Shown here in pieces: positions 34,203 to 43,618 of a DNA stretch of 64,000 nucleotides (position 1 is the first letter of the stretch; each line of letters opens with the position of its first letter). The position numbers were made by a program, and so were the translations under genes. The stretch is from Ornithinibacillus contaminans (GTDB lineage Bacteria; Bacillota; Bacilli; Bacillales; Amphibacillaceae), in NCBI RefSeq assembly GCF_001038425.2, contig NZ_LDPV02000046.1, positions 62,001-126,000 of the forward strand, read 5' to 3'. Below the pieces are notes generated by a model. It did no database searches. It was given only the letters and a program-made list of their open reading frames with translations, and was not told the origin of the DNA.

Positions 34203-34217
34203 GAATACAGTGTATTC
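34203..34217. promoter_or_regulatory. 7-1-7 palindrome upstream of MFS gene
   Basis: GAATACA-G-TGTATTC, perfect over 15 bp, 13 bp upstream of the MFS start codon on the minus strand and just outside its RBS. It looks like an operator; no regulator gene is adjacent. Confidence 0.55.
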
Positions 34218-34511
34218 GGATAAATGCTAAAAAAGACGAGCTTATTTGTTAATTTTGTGACGCTTAAATGCAGGTGAAAAGTATGTAGATCACTACGTAG
34301 AAATGTCGTGAAATTACGGTCACCAAATCTTGGAACGAAAAAAAGGTATAGTTTTTCGTATGCTTGTGTTATACTAGTAATAACTTATTGATGTTCGTGC
34401 TAGCAATACAAGATTTATGTAATAACTTTCTAGTGATTATCTTCGTCTTGAATTATTATCTTGAACTGAAATTAGTAATAAACGTGCCAAGCACACATGG
34501 AGGTCATTTAG
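34218..34511 (+). other. Intergenic region and long 5' leader of the cold shock gene
   Basis: No open frame is supported. A TATACT (about 34371) may be the -10 of the csp gene, giving a ~135-nt untranslated leader, typical of cold shock genes whose leader RNA responds to temperature. A GGAGG (34499-34503) stands 8 nt before the csp start. Confidence 0.5.
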
Positions 34512-34712
34512 ATGAACACAGGTACAGTTAAATGGTTTAACGCAGAAAAAGGTTTTGGTTTTATCGAAGTTGAAGGTGGAGACGACGTATTCGTACACTT
34601 CTCAGCTATTCAAGGCGACGGATTCAAAACTCTAGAAGAAGGTCAACAAGTAACTTTCGAAATCACTGAAGGTAACCGTGGACCACAAGCTGCTAACGTT
34701 GAAAAAGCGTAA
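34512..34712 (+). CDS. Cold shock protein (CspB/CspD family)
   Basis: 66 residues. OB-fold nucleic-acid chaperone with RNP1 (KGFGFIEV, residues 13-20) and RNP2 (VFVHF, 26-30). It binds single-stranded RNA and DNA and helps translation in the cold. The size and sequence are like B. subtilis CspB. Codon use looks more biased than in neighbours (TTC, GAA, GGT, AAC), consistent with high expression. It is monocistronic with its own terminator. Confidence 0.95.
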   Translation: MNTGTVKWFNAEKGFGFIEVEGGDDVFVHFSAIQGDGFKTLEEGQQVTFEITEGNRGPQAANVEKA

Positions 34713-34722
34713 GTAACTGATG

Positions 34723-34755
34723 AAAAATCCCTTCTCAATTTGAGAAGGGATTTTT
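34723..34755. terminator. Bidirectional terminator
   Basis: Near-perfect AAAAATCCCTTCTCA / TGAGAAGGGATTTTT between the csp gene and the convergent ABC operon. Confidence 0.92.
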
Positions 34756-34766
34756 ATTATGCTTTA

Positions 34767-35504
34767 TTATGTAATATCTTGTTTCCGATATAGGATTGAT
34801 GATAAAACGATGAAAATAATTAAGTATACACTTAATACTAAAATGTTGCTCCATTCGGGAAAGTTTCCTCGAACAATTTCCCAGGCGCCATTTCCGTAAT
34901 TATAGGATGGTAACCACTTTCCAATCGCTTGTAAAATGTCGGGAAAGCCTGACATTGGGAACCACATTCCACCGAGTATTGCTAACAGTAAATAGAGGAT
35001 ATTGCTAACCCCAGCTGCAGTTTCTACTTTTTTCATTGTCCCCACTAAAGTGCCCATTGCAAGAAATGGGAAAGAAGCTAATAGGATCCAAGCACCTGCT
35101 GTCAGCCATTGTACGAAAGATAGTGACACACCATTAATAATAATACCTGCTAAGAAAATAATGATAATGGAGCCAATATGTACAACCGATTGTGCAATCA
35201 TTTTAGAAGTAATATATGCCCAAGAAGGTAAAGGGGTCAGCTTTAAGAACTTCGACCAACCTTGACTTCTTTCTTGAACTAACACAATTCCAAATGTCAT
35301 AATGGCAGAACCCATCAGACTAAAAGTAGTCATAGACATTAGATAATGTGCTTGCCACAATTCTCGATCAGGTATATTAGCATTTACGATTTTCGTGAAG
35401 ATAAAATAAAATACAATTGGCATAAACAATGTCCAAAATACAAAGTACGGGTTGCGGAATATACGGATAATTTCCATTCTACATTGCATCGATATAGCTT
35501 TCAT
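34767..35504 (-). CDS. ABC-2 type transporter permease (YvfS-like)
   Basis: 245 residues with six hydrophobic segments; it begins with a cytoplasmic RMEIIRIFRNPYFVFW element typical of ABC-2 permeases. Size and pairing with a ~300-residue ATPase resemble B. subtilis YvfRS. The upstream ATPase stop is 1 nt before its start. It probably exports a drug or lipid-like compound; unlike yvfRSTU, no two-component system is adjacent. Confidence 0.87.
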   Translation of the reverse strand: MKAISMQCRMEIIRIFRNPYFVFWTLFMPIVFYFIFTKIVNANIPDRELWQAHYLMSMTTFSLMGSAIMTFGIVLVQERSQGWSKFLKLTPLPSWAYITSKMIAQSVVHIGSIIIIFLAGIIINGVSLSFVQWLTAGAWILLASFPFLAMGTLVGTMKKVETAAGVSNILYLLLAILGGMWFPMSGFPDILQAIGKWLPSYNYGNGAWEIVRGNFPEWSNILVLSVYLIIFIVLSSILYRKQDIT

Positions 35505-35505
35505 G

Positions 35506-36408
35506 CTAACTTACCTCCCCTTGATTTGAGGTTAAATGTTCAAATACTTCTTCTAATCTTCCGTGTTCAATTTGCATGTCTTTTGGTATGAAATTCTCTT
35601 TGTAGATTGTTTCCAGAACGGCATCGGTTTCTTCGGTTATGATACAGATGCGTTCTTCTTCCATGTAACAATCTAGTACATTCGGTAGTGCTTTTAGTTT
35701 AGGTAAAGCATCTGGATTGTCGGTTTGAAATGAGATAGTACTTCTCCTAAACTTTTGCTTTATTTCAGCTGGTTTTCCATCAGCAATGATTTCTCCTTTA
35801 TTAAATAGGATGATCCGTTCCGCGACATCATCAGCTTCTTCCAAATAGTGGGTGGAGAAGATAATGGTTTTACCGCTAGCTTTTAGGATATCAATCTTTT
35901 CCCAGAATTTTCTCCTAGCTGTAACATCGAGACCAACTGTAGGTTCATCTAAAAACACTAAGTCAGGATTTCCTGCTAGTGCAAGCGCAAAGGCAACTCT
36001 TCGCCTTTGACCGCCAGATAATTTAGTAGCCCATTTCGTTAAGTCTTCTGGCTCTAAGCCAGTAATTTCAACCAGTTCCTCAATGGATAATGGATTTTTA
36101 TAGTAGCTTCTAAACAATTTAATAACTTCATGGACCTTCAGTTTATCGATAAGACTCACATCCTGCAGCATAGCTCCTATTTTTTCACGAACCACAATTT
36201 CCTTTGGATTTTTCTCGAAGAGCCGGACATCACCACTCGTAGGCTCTAACAGTCCAAGCATCATGGAAATGGTAGTTGTTTTACCAGCACCATTAGGTCC
36301 TAAAATTGCCACAGTTGTTCCCTTCTCAATGGTGAGTGAAATATTTTGTACTGCTGCTGTTATACCATAGTTCTTGGTAACGTTATTTAGCTGTACTGCA
36401 ATTGCCAT
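35506..36408 (-). CDS. ABC transporter ATP-binding protein (YvfR-like)
   Basis: 300 residues. Walker A GPNGAGKTT, Q-loop AMLQDVSLID, signature LSGGQRRR and Walker B LVFLDEPT are present. The C-terminal ~80 residues form the regulatory extension common in ABC-2 exporter ATPases. Start ATG 36408 after GGAGG on the minus strand. First gene of a two-gene operon. Confidence 0.9.
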   Translation of the reverse strand: MAIAVQLNNVTKNYGITAAVQNISLTIEKGTTVAILGPNGAGKTTTISMMLGLLEPTSGDVRLFEKNPKEIVVREKIGAMLQDVSLIDKLKVHEVIKLFRSYYKNPLSIEELVEITGLEPEDLTKWATKLSGGQRRRVAFALALAGNPDLVFLDEPTVGLDVTARRKFWEKIDILKASGKTIIFSTHYLEEADDVAERIILFNKGEIIADGKPAEIKQKFRRSTISFQTDNPDALPKLKALPNVLDCYMEEERICIITEETDAVLETIYKENFIPKDMQIEHGRLEEVFEHLTSNQGEVS

Positions 36409-36593
36409 TTTTAAACCTCCATTTAAATTAAATCAGATAATTATATTAAAACATAAATTTTCAAATAAATGTTACAGATTGGAAAAATAGTGAATCTGTA
36501 CTCGAAAATGAAACTAGACCAATTTTCAAGCTTTTATAAGTTCATAATTGCAATATGTTAGAATAGTAGTACAAAACACATAATGGAGAGAGA

Positions 36594-37817
36594 ATGAAAA
36601 TGCGTAACAAACTTATGAAATGGAAACAGCCAACCATTCTTTTAACTTCTGCAGGAATAGCGGGAGTAGGGGACTTTATTTACTTAGTAGCTATAAATAT
36701 ATTAGTGTTCCAAATGACAGGATCAGCAACAGCTGTCGCAGGTTTATGGATAATCACCCCGGCTGTAAATGTTCTAACAAAATTTTGGACTGGTAGCTTT
36801 ATAGACTATCGTAGTAAACGAAAGATTATGATTGCAACGTATCTTGCTAGAGCTGTATTGGTATTTTGCATACCTTTTCTACCATCGATATGGTTCATCT
36901 ATATTGTTTTAGTAGGATTAAGCATTGCACAGGCGTTTTTTATTCCTTCTTCAATGACTTATACAACGCAATTAATACCAAAAGAAATTCGAAAGCGATA
37001 TAATTCCATACGTTCTTTAACCAGTTCCGGAGCTTTTATTATTGGTCCTGCTATTGCGGGTACGTTAATACTAATTAGTGATGTAGACACAGCACTGTTT
37101 TTAAATGCATCGTCTTTTATTCTGGCTGCATTATTACTGATTTTACTACCAGAAACTGATATGCATGATAAGGAATCCATCCCATCATTATCGGTTCAAC
37201 AAATTAAAGAGGACTTCTCCATAAGCATTCTATTCATCAAAGAAAATAGCTATGTCGCTATTGTATATATGACATTTATAGCGATGACGCTTTTTGCTTT
37301 TGCTGCAGATACACAGGAGGTTGTCTTTACTCAAAGTATTGTTGGGTTATCTGAAACGGACTATAGTTTACTGATTAGTATTACTGGGATTGGATCGGTA
37401 ATAGGAGCGTTTTTAGTTTCTATATTTTCGAATCAGTTTTCATTACGCTATTTAATTTCTATCGGAATTTTTATGCAAACAGTGGGTTACATAATTTATG
37501 CGTTCGCTTGGTCGTTTCTCTCCATTGCCGTTGGATTTATCATACTAGGATTTTTCAATACATTTCTAAATGCTGGGATAGTTACCTTTTATCAAAATAA
37601 TGTGCCAGTCCATCTAATGGGGAGAGTCACGAGTATTTTTCAATTGTTACAAAGCTTTTTCCAAATTGTTCTTGTGTTATTAGTTGGAACAGTTGCAGAA
37701 ATTATTCCGCTAAGGGTCACGATTATTATATTGGTTATCGGAATGTTGCTTGCATCGGCAATCGTTATTATTAATGTTTTTAAGCAAAAGAAGGAGAGAT
37801 ATTTTATCGAATGCTAG
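36594..37817 (+). CDS. MFS transporter (enterobactin/macrolide exporter type)
   Basis: 407 residues, about 12 helices. The N-terminal helix contains GIAGVGDFIYLVAI, and the loop after helix 2 carries TGSFIDYRSKRKIM. It is like the MFS_3 group to which macrolide-efflux and EntS proteins belong. TGGAGAGAG precedes ATG 36594. The two downstream genes follow closely (19 and 12 nt), so the three likely form one transcript. Confidence 0.85.
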   Translation: MKMRNKLMKWKQPTILLTSAGIAGVGDFIYLVAINILVFQMTGSATAVAGLWIITPAVNVLTKFWTGSFIDYRSKRKIMIATYLARAVLVFCIPFLPSIWFIYIVLVGLSIAQAFFIPSSMTYTTQLIPKEIRKRYNSIRSLTSSGAFIIGPAIAGTLILISDVDTALFLNASSFILAALLLILLPETDMHDKESIPSLSVQQIKEDFSISILFIKENSYVAIVYMTFIAMTLFAFAADTQEVVFTQSIVGLSETDYSLLISITGIGSVIGAFLVSIFSNQFSLRYLISIGIFMQTVGYIIYAFAWSFLSIAVGFIILGFFNTFLNAGIVTFYQNNVPVHLMGRVTSIFQLLQSFFQIVLVLLVGTVAEIIPLRVTIIILVIGMLLASAIVIINVFKQKKERYFIEC

Positions 37818-37836
37818 ATTATTAGGAGGGGAATCG

Positions 37837-38307
37837 ATGAATATTGAGTTAGAGCAAGCAAAATTAGAAGATGCTGAGGCAATATTAACGATGCAAGTAA
37901 AATCTTTCAAGCCATTATTGAAAAAATACCAAGACTATCATGCTTCTCCAGCAAATGAGTCAATTGTGCGAGTTGTTAAGAGAATATCCAATCCAAAAGG
38001 GGCTTTTTATAAGATACTACTGGATAAAAAAATGGTAGGGGCAATCTGTATCGCAAGACATGGGGAAGCGATATGGATAAGTCCGATGTTTATTGCACCT
38101 GACTATCAAGGGAGAGGTATTGCACAGAAGACATTGGATATGCTGGAGATGATGTATGATGAATTCAAAATATGGGAACTAGCTACGTTGCAAGAAGAAG
38201 TGGGTAATTGTTATCTATATGAAAAAATAGGATATGTTAAAACAGGAATCGTAAAAGAAATCAATGAAAGGGCTACATTAGTCTATTATAAAAAATTTAT
38301 CCAATAA
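37837..38307 (+). CDS. GNAT family N-acetyltransferase
   Basis: 156 residues. Motif A is MFIAPDYQGRGIAQKTL, with a C-terminal YLYEKIGYVKTG. ATG 37837 is chosen because TAGGAGGGG precedes it; the longer frame to 37750 overlaps the MFS gene. The substrate is unknown; its position behind an MFS exporter would fit drug modification, but that is speculation. Confidence 0.87.
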   Translation: MNIELEQAKLEDAEAILTMQVKSFKPLLKKYQDYHASPANESIVRVVKRISNPKGAFYKILLDKKMVGAICIARHGEAIWISPMFIAPDYQGRGIAQKTLDMLEMMYDEFKIWELATLQEEVGNCYLYEKIGYVKTGIVKEINERATLVYYKKFIQ

Positions 38308-38319
38308 AGGGGTAGTTCA

Positions 38320-38937
38320 ATGGAACCAAAATGGCTAAAGTGGGCGAAGGAATTACAAGCAATTGCGCAAGCCGGGTTAACATATTCAAAAGATATCTAT
38401 GACCTCGAAAGGTTCGAAGCAATTCGTGAGATAAGTATAGAGATGTTAGTTCATCAAACAGGAATGGATAAGACAATAATAAAGGATTTGTTTGCTTCAG
38501 AAACTGGTTACGCGACTCCAAAAGTTGATATTCGTACAGTTATATTTCGTGATAATAAATTATTAATGGTTCAGGAAAATTCTGATGGTAACTGGGCATT
38601 ACCAGGTGGTTGGGCGGATATAGGGCTAACCCCAAGTGAGGTCGCAGTCAAAGAGGTCAAGGAGGAATCTGGATTTGAAGTTCGTGCGACAAAATTATTA
38701 GGTGTATTGGATAAGAAATGTCATCCTCATCCACCGTCTGCTTATCATGTTTATAAACTATTTATTCAGTGTGAAATTATTGGTGGGGAAGCAGTTAGTG
38801 GTGTTGAGACGAATAGGGTCGAATTTTTTGCAGAGGATGAATTGCCAGTACTATCTGTTGGAAGAAATACAGAATCACAGATAAAGGCTATCTTTCAATT
38901 GCGTCATAATAATGATGACAAAGTACTCTTCGATTAA
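38320..38937 (+). CDS. NUDIX hydrolase with N-terminal helical domain (YjhB-like)
   Basis: 205 residues. An N-terminal alpha-helical domain (about 1-65) of the NUDIX_N type is followed by a Nudix domain. The Nudix box is GGWADIG..SEVAVKEVKEESGFE; the usual Arg of REUxEE is Lys, while the metal-binding glutamates are present. It probably hydrolyses a nucleoside-diphosphate derivative. It resembles B. subtilis YjhB. Confidence 0.87.
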   Translation: MEPKWLKWAKELQAIAQAGLTYSKDIYDLERFEAIREISIEMLVHQTGMDKTIIKDLFASETGYATPKVDIRTVIFRDNKLLMVQENSDGNWALPGGWADIGLTPSEVAVKEVKEESGFEVRATKLLGVLDKKCHPHPPSAYHVYKLFIQCEIIGGEAVSGVETNRVEFFAEDELPVLSVGRNTESQIKAIFQLRHNNDDKVLFD

Positions 38938-39091
38938 ATGAATGTTACATAACACGGTTCATGAAAATTCAACAAAATGTACGATTTATAGTGAGATAAA
39001 ATGGCTAAGAAGTGATACAATGTATAGAAGTATGGTAAGGAACATTGTCCACATTGGATAATGGAAAGATAGAAGGGAAATTTTACGTACC

Positions 39092-39991
39092 ATGAAAAAG
39101 ACACGAGAGTTAAAAGATTTGTTTACAGCAACTGTTAAAGCTGGTATTATTCGATCGAATTTAATTCCGATGATTGCTGGATTAACCCTTGCTCTATATA
39201 CCTATCAAATGGAATTCACAGATAAAATTCCAGAAATTATCTTTGCTATTATTGGAACAGCACTAATTATTGGAGCGGCAGGAGCCTTTAATAATCTATA
39301 TGACCGAGATATTGATGCGGTTATGGAAAGAACAAAGGTAAGGCCGACCGTAACGGGTACGATAAGCTTTAAAACCACTTTATGGCTTGCAATAGGAATG
39401 GCTGTTGTTGGAATTGTAATTCTAGCACAAACAACATTATTAGCAGCATCCTTAGGCTTCTTAGGTTTGTTTTTATACATGGTTCCGTATACCATGTGGA
39501 GTAAGCGAAGAACCGTTTATAATACCGAGATTGGTAGCTTGTCAGGTGCAACACCCCCATTAATTGGTTGGGCAGCTATCTATCCAGATATTACCCATCC
39601 AGCAATACTAGGTTTATTTGTAATCATGATCCTTTGGCAAATGCCGCATTTCTATGCAATCGCGATACGTCGTAATGATGATTACAAAGCTGCTAATGTT
39701 CCGATGCTTCCGGTCGTAAAGGGAATTAAAAGAACATATATCCAAACGAATATTTATTTGGTAATCCTAATCGTAGTTAGCTCGTTATTAGGAACCTTAA
39801 GTTTAGGACTAATGTTAGTTGCACTTCTATTAGGTATAGGGTGGTTAACGTTAAGTGTTCTTGGATTCAAACAAAAGGATTCAACGAAATGGGCAAAAAT
39901 ATTATTTATTTATTCGCTTTTATATATGACAATCCTTTATTCAACCATCATTATTTATTCAACAATGGGAATTATATTTGATTTATATTAA
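39092..39991 (+). CDS. ctaB: Protoheme IX farnesyltransferase
   Basis: 299 residues, UbiA prenyltransferase superfamily with 8-9 helices. The Mg-prenyl-pyrophosphate-binding aspartates are in NNLYDRDIDAVMERT, followed by RPTVTG. It converts heme B to heme O in the membrane for cytochrome oxidase. In B. subtilis ctaB adjoins other oxidase genes; here it stands alone. The best RBS (AGAAGGG, 39071-39077) is 14 nt from ATG 39092, rather far. Confidence 0.9.
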   Translation: MKKTRELKDLFTATVKAGIIRSNLIPMIAGLTLALYTYQMEFTDKIPEIIFAIIGTALIIGAAGAFNNLYDRDIDAVMERTKVRPTVTGTISFKTTLWLAIGMAVVGIVILAQTTLLAASLGFLGLFLYMVPYTMWSKRRTVYNTEIGSLSGATPPLIGWAAIYPDITHPAILGLFVIMILWQMPHFYAIAIRRNDDYKAANVPMLPVVKGIKRTYIQTNIYLVILIVVSSLLGTLSLGLMLVALLLGIGWLTLSVLGFKQKDSTKWAKILFIYSLLYMTILYSTIIIYSTMGIIFDLY

Positions 39992-40016
39992 AAAAAGTTC
40001 ATTTTGAACTTTTTTT
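39991..40016 (+). terminator. Rho-independent terminator
   Basis: AAAAAAGTTC / GAACTTTTTTT with a short loop; the stem overlaps the last base of the ctaB stop codon. Confidence 0.85.
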
Positions 40017-40067
40017 CTTTTTGAGTACAGTATTTTATCAAAACCATGGTTAAGAGCATAAATTACA

Positions 40068-40096
40068 TTGAAAACACTTGACGGAATCACTATAAT
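40068..40096 (+). promoter_or_regulatory. SigA-type promoter
   Basis: TTGAAA (40068-40073), 17-bp spacer, perfect TATAAT (40091-40096), about 70 bp upstream of the exporter-like gene. Confidence 0.75.
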
Positions 40097-40164
40097 AGGG
40101 CTATCTTATAATTCTGATGTTTAATTTCGAGTTTGAATGATTATGTGTAGTATGAGGTGCAATT

Positions 40165-41205
40165 ATGGAATTTAATATTGGTCCGCGTATGGTAAAAACC
40201 GGGCTTGCCGTGGCATTAACCTTGCTGGTAACAGATATTCTTAAATTAGATTTGGAGATTGTGGCAGCAATCGCAGCGGTCTTAGCGATGCAGCCATCAA
40301 TTATGAGGTCCTATGCTTATATAAAAGAAGTAGTGATTTCGAATAGTGTTGGGATTGTTTTTGCCTTATTAGGTTATTTTCTATTAGGCAGTCATCCGCT
40401 ATCTGTTGGGGCTGTCGTTATTATGTCCATTGCAATCAACGTGAAGCTTGGGCTAAATAAAACAGTTAGCTTAACCGTACTAACGATTATTACGATGATG
40501 TTAGGTGGAGAAGGTGGTATTAGCTATCTTTATATTATCGAACGATTATCATTAGTAGCAATCGGGGTATTGGCTGCGTTTATAATTAATGCATTAGTAA
40601 TGCCTCCTGATCATAAAAAAATCTTATTTACTATTATTAAAAACGCATTTGAACGAACGAATTTTATGCTCCGAGTAATTACCAATAAAACGATGAGTGT
40701 TCCGCAAATGAAAGCTGAGGACCGCGAAGTCGAGAAGCTTATAAATCAAGCGAAGGATTACTATGAAATCATAGCGGATGAACGGAATCGCTTATTTATT
40801 CAAAAGCGGCTAAGTTTTTTTAGAAGTATTATCGTTTATAAACATATGATTATTGTACTAAGTAAAAAACAAACGTTGATTCGGCAATTAGAGAAGAACA
40901 TGAACGCAGTTGAACAGATGCCAAGCAATAAGGCTTTCTTAATTAAGAAGCTTGTACAAGAAATTAACACGTATAGCGAGAATATTTTACTGTTGTATGA
41001 AGATAAAGTAGTTTTGGATAAGGATTTGCAAAAAGAAACAAAAGCAGCGATGCAGGTAACAATTAATCATTTGATTGAGGAATTACAGGGTGCCGAGTTT
41101 GCAAAGTGGGCGTATGTATTTCCAATTGCGAACAGTATAATCGAATTATTTTCGGAATTAAATAAGTTGGAGCGATTTATCAGGTTGAAAGAAGTAAAGG
41201 AATAG
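40165..41205 (+). CDS. Aromatic acid exporter family protein (FUSC/ArAE type)
   Basis: 346 residues. About five N-terminal helices (to ~residue 150) with MVKTGLAVALTLLV and AVLAMQPSI motifs typical of the ArAE_1 family, followed by a ~190-residue cytoplasmic alpha-helical domain. B. subtilis YqjA is of this kind. Transport of aromatic acids is the family annotation and is unproven here. Monocistronic. Confidence 0.85.
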   Translation: MEFNIGPRMVKTGLAVALTLLVTDILKLDLEIVAAIAAVLAMQPSIMRSYAYIKEVVISNSVGIVFALLGYFLLGSHPLSVGAVVIMSIAINVKLGLNKTVSLTVLTIITMMLGGEGGISYLYIIERLSLVAIGVLAAFIINALVMPPDHKKILFTIIKNAFERTNFMLRVITNKTMSVPQMKAEDREVEKLINQAKDYYEIIADERNRLFIQKRLSFFRSIIVYKHMIIVLSKKQTLIRQLEKNMNAVEQMPSNKAFLIKKLVQEINTYSENILLLYEDKVVLDKDLQKETKAAMQVTINHLIEELQGAEFAKWAYVFPIANSIIELFSELNKLERFIRLKEVKE

Positions 41206-41227
41206 AATATTGATCGTTTTAATGTTT

Positions 41228-41259
41228 AAGGATACCTTGGCGATAAGGTATCCTTTTTT
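41228..41259. terminator. Bidirectional terminator
   Basis: Perfect stem AAGGATACCTT / AAGGTATCCTT, six Ts after it. Confidence 0.9.
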
Positions 41260-41262
41260 CTA

Positions 41263-42042
41263 TTATAGTTTGTGCCCCAAAATCGATAAGTACCCGAAAA
41301 GGTAAGAGAGGCTAGCAATGATAAATAATGCGCCAATCATCATGGATAAGAATAACCAATCACGAATACTTATTTTCATTTCATGATAGTAGGTACGCTC
41401 GGTATCTCCGGTAAATCCTTTTGACTCCATGGCGATTGCGACTCTCTCAGCCTTGCGAATACCATTCGCTAGTAATGGAATGGCATAACGTTTGATTTGC
41501 TGTAATTTCCCACCGAATCCTGGTGTTCTTGAAACGCCACGGATTCGATGTGCTTGCTTAATGATTTGGAATTCTTGTTGAAACGTAGGCAAGAAACGAT
41601 AACCTGCCAGAATGCCGTAAGTGATTTTTGGTGGGAGCTTACATTGCTGCATTAAACTCAACATGAATTTGGTTGAATCGGTTGTGAATATAAATAATAA
41701 TGAGAGCGCCACAAAACAAAGTGAACGTAAGGCGAGACTAATGCCTGTTATTAGACTCCCTTCTGTCACATCGAACTTCCAAACGGAAAACAAGACCTCA
41801 CCACTAGTAAATTCATTACTTGTATATAGCATGGTCATCCAGCCAAAACCAAGCGCGATGAATAGAAATGGTGTGAAAACCTTTAACCATTTTATAATTG
41901 GAATTCTCGCCCCGAAAAATGTAATGACTAGGACAAGCAGTAAATAAAGAAGTGGTGTAAAAATATCATAGTGTAGTCCCAATAATACACCAGGAATTAA
42001 CACAGAAAATGCTTTGATGGATGGATTAATGGACGCTATCAT
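41263..42042 (-). CDS. ykoC: ECF transporter T component (YkoC-like)
   Basis: 259 residues from ATG 42042 (262 from GTG 42051). Five or six helices, with the two coupling motifs of EcfT proteins visible as AHRIRGVSRTPG and AERVAIAMESKGF (A-R-G and S-R-G type). It links the ATPase to the substrate-specific component. Last gene of the ykoFEDC-type operon; it overlaps the ATPase gene by 17-26 nt. Confidence 0.88.
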   Translation of the reverse strand: MIASINPSIKAFSVLIPGVLLGLHYDIFTPLLYLLLVLVITFFGARIPIIKWLKVFTPFLFIALGFGWMTMLYTSNEFTSGEVLFSVWKFDVTEGSLITGISLALRSLCFVALSLLFIFTTDSTKFMLSLMQQCKLPPKITYGILAGYRFLPTFQQEFQIIKQAHRIRGVSRTPGFGGKLQQIKRYAIPLLANGIRKAERVAIAMESKGFTGDTERTYYHEMKISIRDWLFLSMMIGALFIIASLSYLFGYLSILGHKL

Positions 42043-43618
42043 GTGGCACACCTACTCTAAACTCATTTTGTAAATGATATGGTAGTCTTAGTTTGGCTTT
42101 TTTTATAATTTCAGATTGCTGCCACAAACAATCCGGTTCACCAGAAAAAATGATTTCCTGATTACCTATGACAAATAGTCTATCTGACAAATCAGCAAGA
42201 TCCATATCATGTGTAATAATTACAATCGTGGTTCCTTTTTCTTTCAGATTCATTATTGTTTCTATAAGCTCATGTGTCGTGTGTGCATCTTGGCCGAAAG
42301 TTGGTTCATCAAATAATAATAGCTTGGGAATTTCATCTAACATGGTGGCAACACTTAAACGCCGTTTCTGGCCACCACTGAGTGAAAATGGATTACTATA
42401 GCGGTACTTTTGCAAATCAAATTGAGTTAGTAAGCTTTCTGCACGGTTACTTACTGTTTCCTCCGCATATCTAGTTAATTTCATGCCATACGTAATCTCA
42501 TCCATAACCGTATCGGTAATGAATTGGTGCTCTGGATTTTGAAATACAAAGCCAATTTCTTTGCGTAATTCTTTTTCTTTCCACTTCATTAGTGGTTTAT
42601 TCAAAAGGGTGATTACGCCGTTGTCAGGTGATATAATTCCCGCCATTAGCTGCAGGAGGGTTGATTTTCCCGCGCCATTTCTGCCGACAATCGAGACGAA
42701 CTCCCCTTGATAGAGTTTTAGATTAATTTCATGTAGAATACGATGCTGGTTACGTTGAAATGTTAAGTTTTCAATCGTTAAAAGCGTTTTAGTTTCCTGT
42801 AGTGAACCTTTTTTGTAAAATGGTTGGTTATCTTGGATTGCCTTTGGTAGAAATATGCCGACATCTCGTAGTAGCTGATCCTGTTCGTTGAAAATTTTTT
42901 CAGGGGGTCCGTCGATGAGGATTCTCCCGTCTTTTCCAAGAATTAGTAAACGATCGATTAGTGGTAACCAATCATCGGCTTGGTGATCAATGATCAAGAT
43001 AGCTAGATTTCTTTCTAGTTGGATACGCTGGATAAGTGAGATAAATTCTATGCTTGATTCAGGATCTAAATTTGCTGTTGGTTCATCTAATAGGATGAAC
43101 TTAGGTGTTAGTAAGAGAACGGCAGCCAGTGCAATCTTTTGTTTCTCACCCCCGGATAGTTCATGTAAGTTAGTAGTTAGATGATTTTCCATCCCAACTA
43201 AACGAAGAACCTCTAATATGCGCTCAGGCATTTCTCGTGTAGGAACCTTCAAATTCTCTAACGTAAAGGCTAGTTCGTCCTCAACAGTTATCATGCAGAA
43301 TTGACTTTCTGGATCCTGAAAGACTACACCGATATGCTGGGCTAATTCCCCCTTTGGGAAGTCTTTAAGATTTTGATTGTTAAAATATATGTCGCCTTTG
43401 GCTATTCCTTCAACTGCTTCTGGGTATAAACCATTTAAACAGAGTGCTAGACTGCTTTTTCCAGATCCACTCGCTCCCATTAGCAATGTTACTTCATTGG
43501 TGTGAAGGGTGAAACTGAGGTCACGGAGGATATAGGTATCCCCAGTGATTTCATATCCAAAGGAAAAGTTTCTCAGTTTAAGTAAGGTTTTATTTAGGTC
43601 AGGCTGCACGTTCTCCAC
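42026..43618 (-). CDS. ykoD: ECF transporter ATPase, two fused ABC domains (YkoD-like)
   Basis: 530 residues: two complete nucleotide-binding domains in one chain. First domain: Walker A GASGSGKSS, signature LSGGEKQK, Walker B FILLDEPT. Second: GRNGAGKST, LSGGQKRR, LLLFDEPT. It energises thiamine-precursor uptake. Start GTG 43618; the RBS AAAGGAG is about 13 nt away, rather far, and translational coupling with ykoE (20-nt overlap) is likely. Confidence 0.9.
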   Translation of the reverse strand: MENVQPDLNKTLLKLRNFSFGYEITGDTYILRDLSFTLHTNEVTLLMGASGSGKSSLALCLNGLYPEAVEGIAKGDIYFNNQNLKDFPKGELAQHIGVVFQDPESQFCMITVEDELAFTLENLKVPTREMPERILEVLRLVGMENHLTTNLHELSGGEKQKIALAAVLLLTPKFILLDEPTANLDPESSIEFISLIQRIQLERNLAILIIDHQADDWLPLIDRLLILGKDGRILIDGPPEKIFNEQDQLLRDVGIFLPKAIQDNQPFYKKGSLQETKTLLTIENLTFQRNQHRILHEINLKLYQGEFVSIVGRNGAGKSTLLQLMAGIISPDNGVITLLNKPLMKWKEKELRKEIGFVFQNPEHQFITDTVMDEITYGMKLTRYAEETVSNRAESLLTQFDLQKYRYSNPFSLSGGQKRRLSVATMLDEIPKLLLFDEPTFGQDAHTTHELIETIMNLKEKGTTIVIITHDMDLADLSDRLFVIGNQEIIFSGEPDCLWQQSEIIKKAKLRLPYHLQNEFRVGVPHDSVH

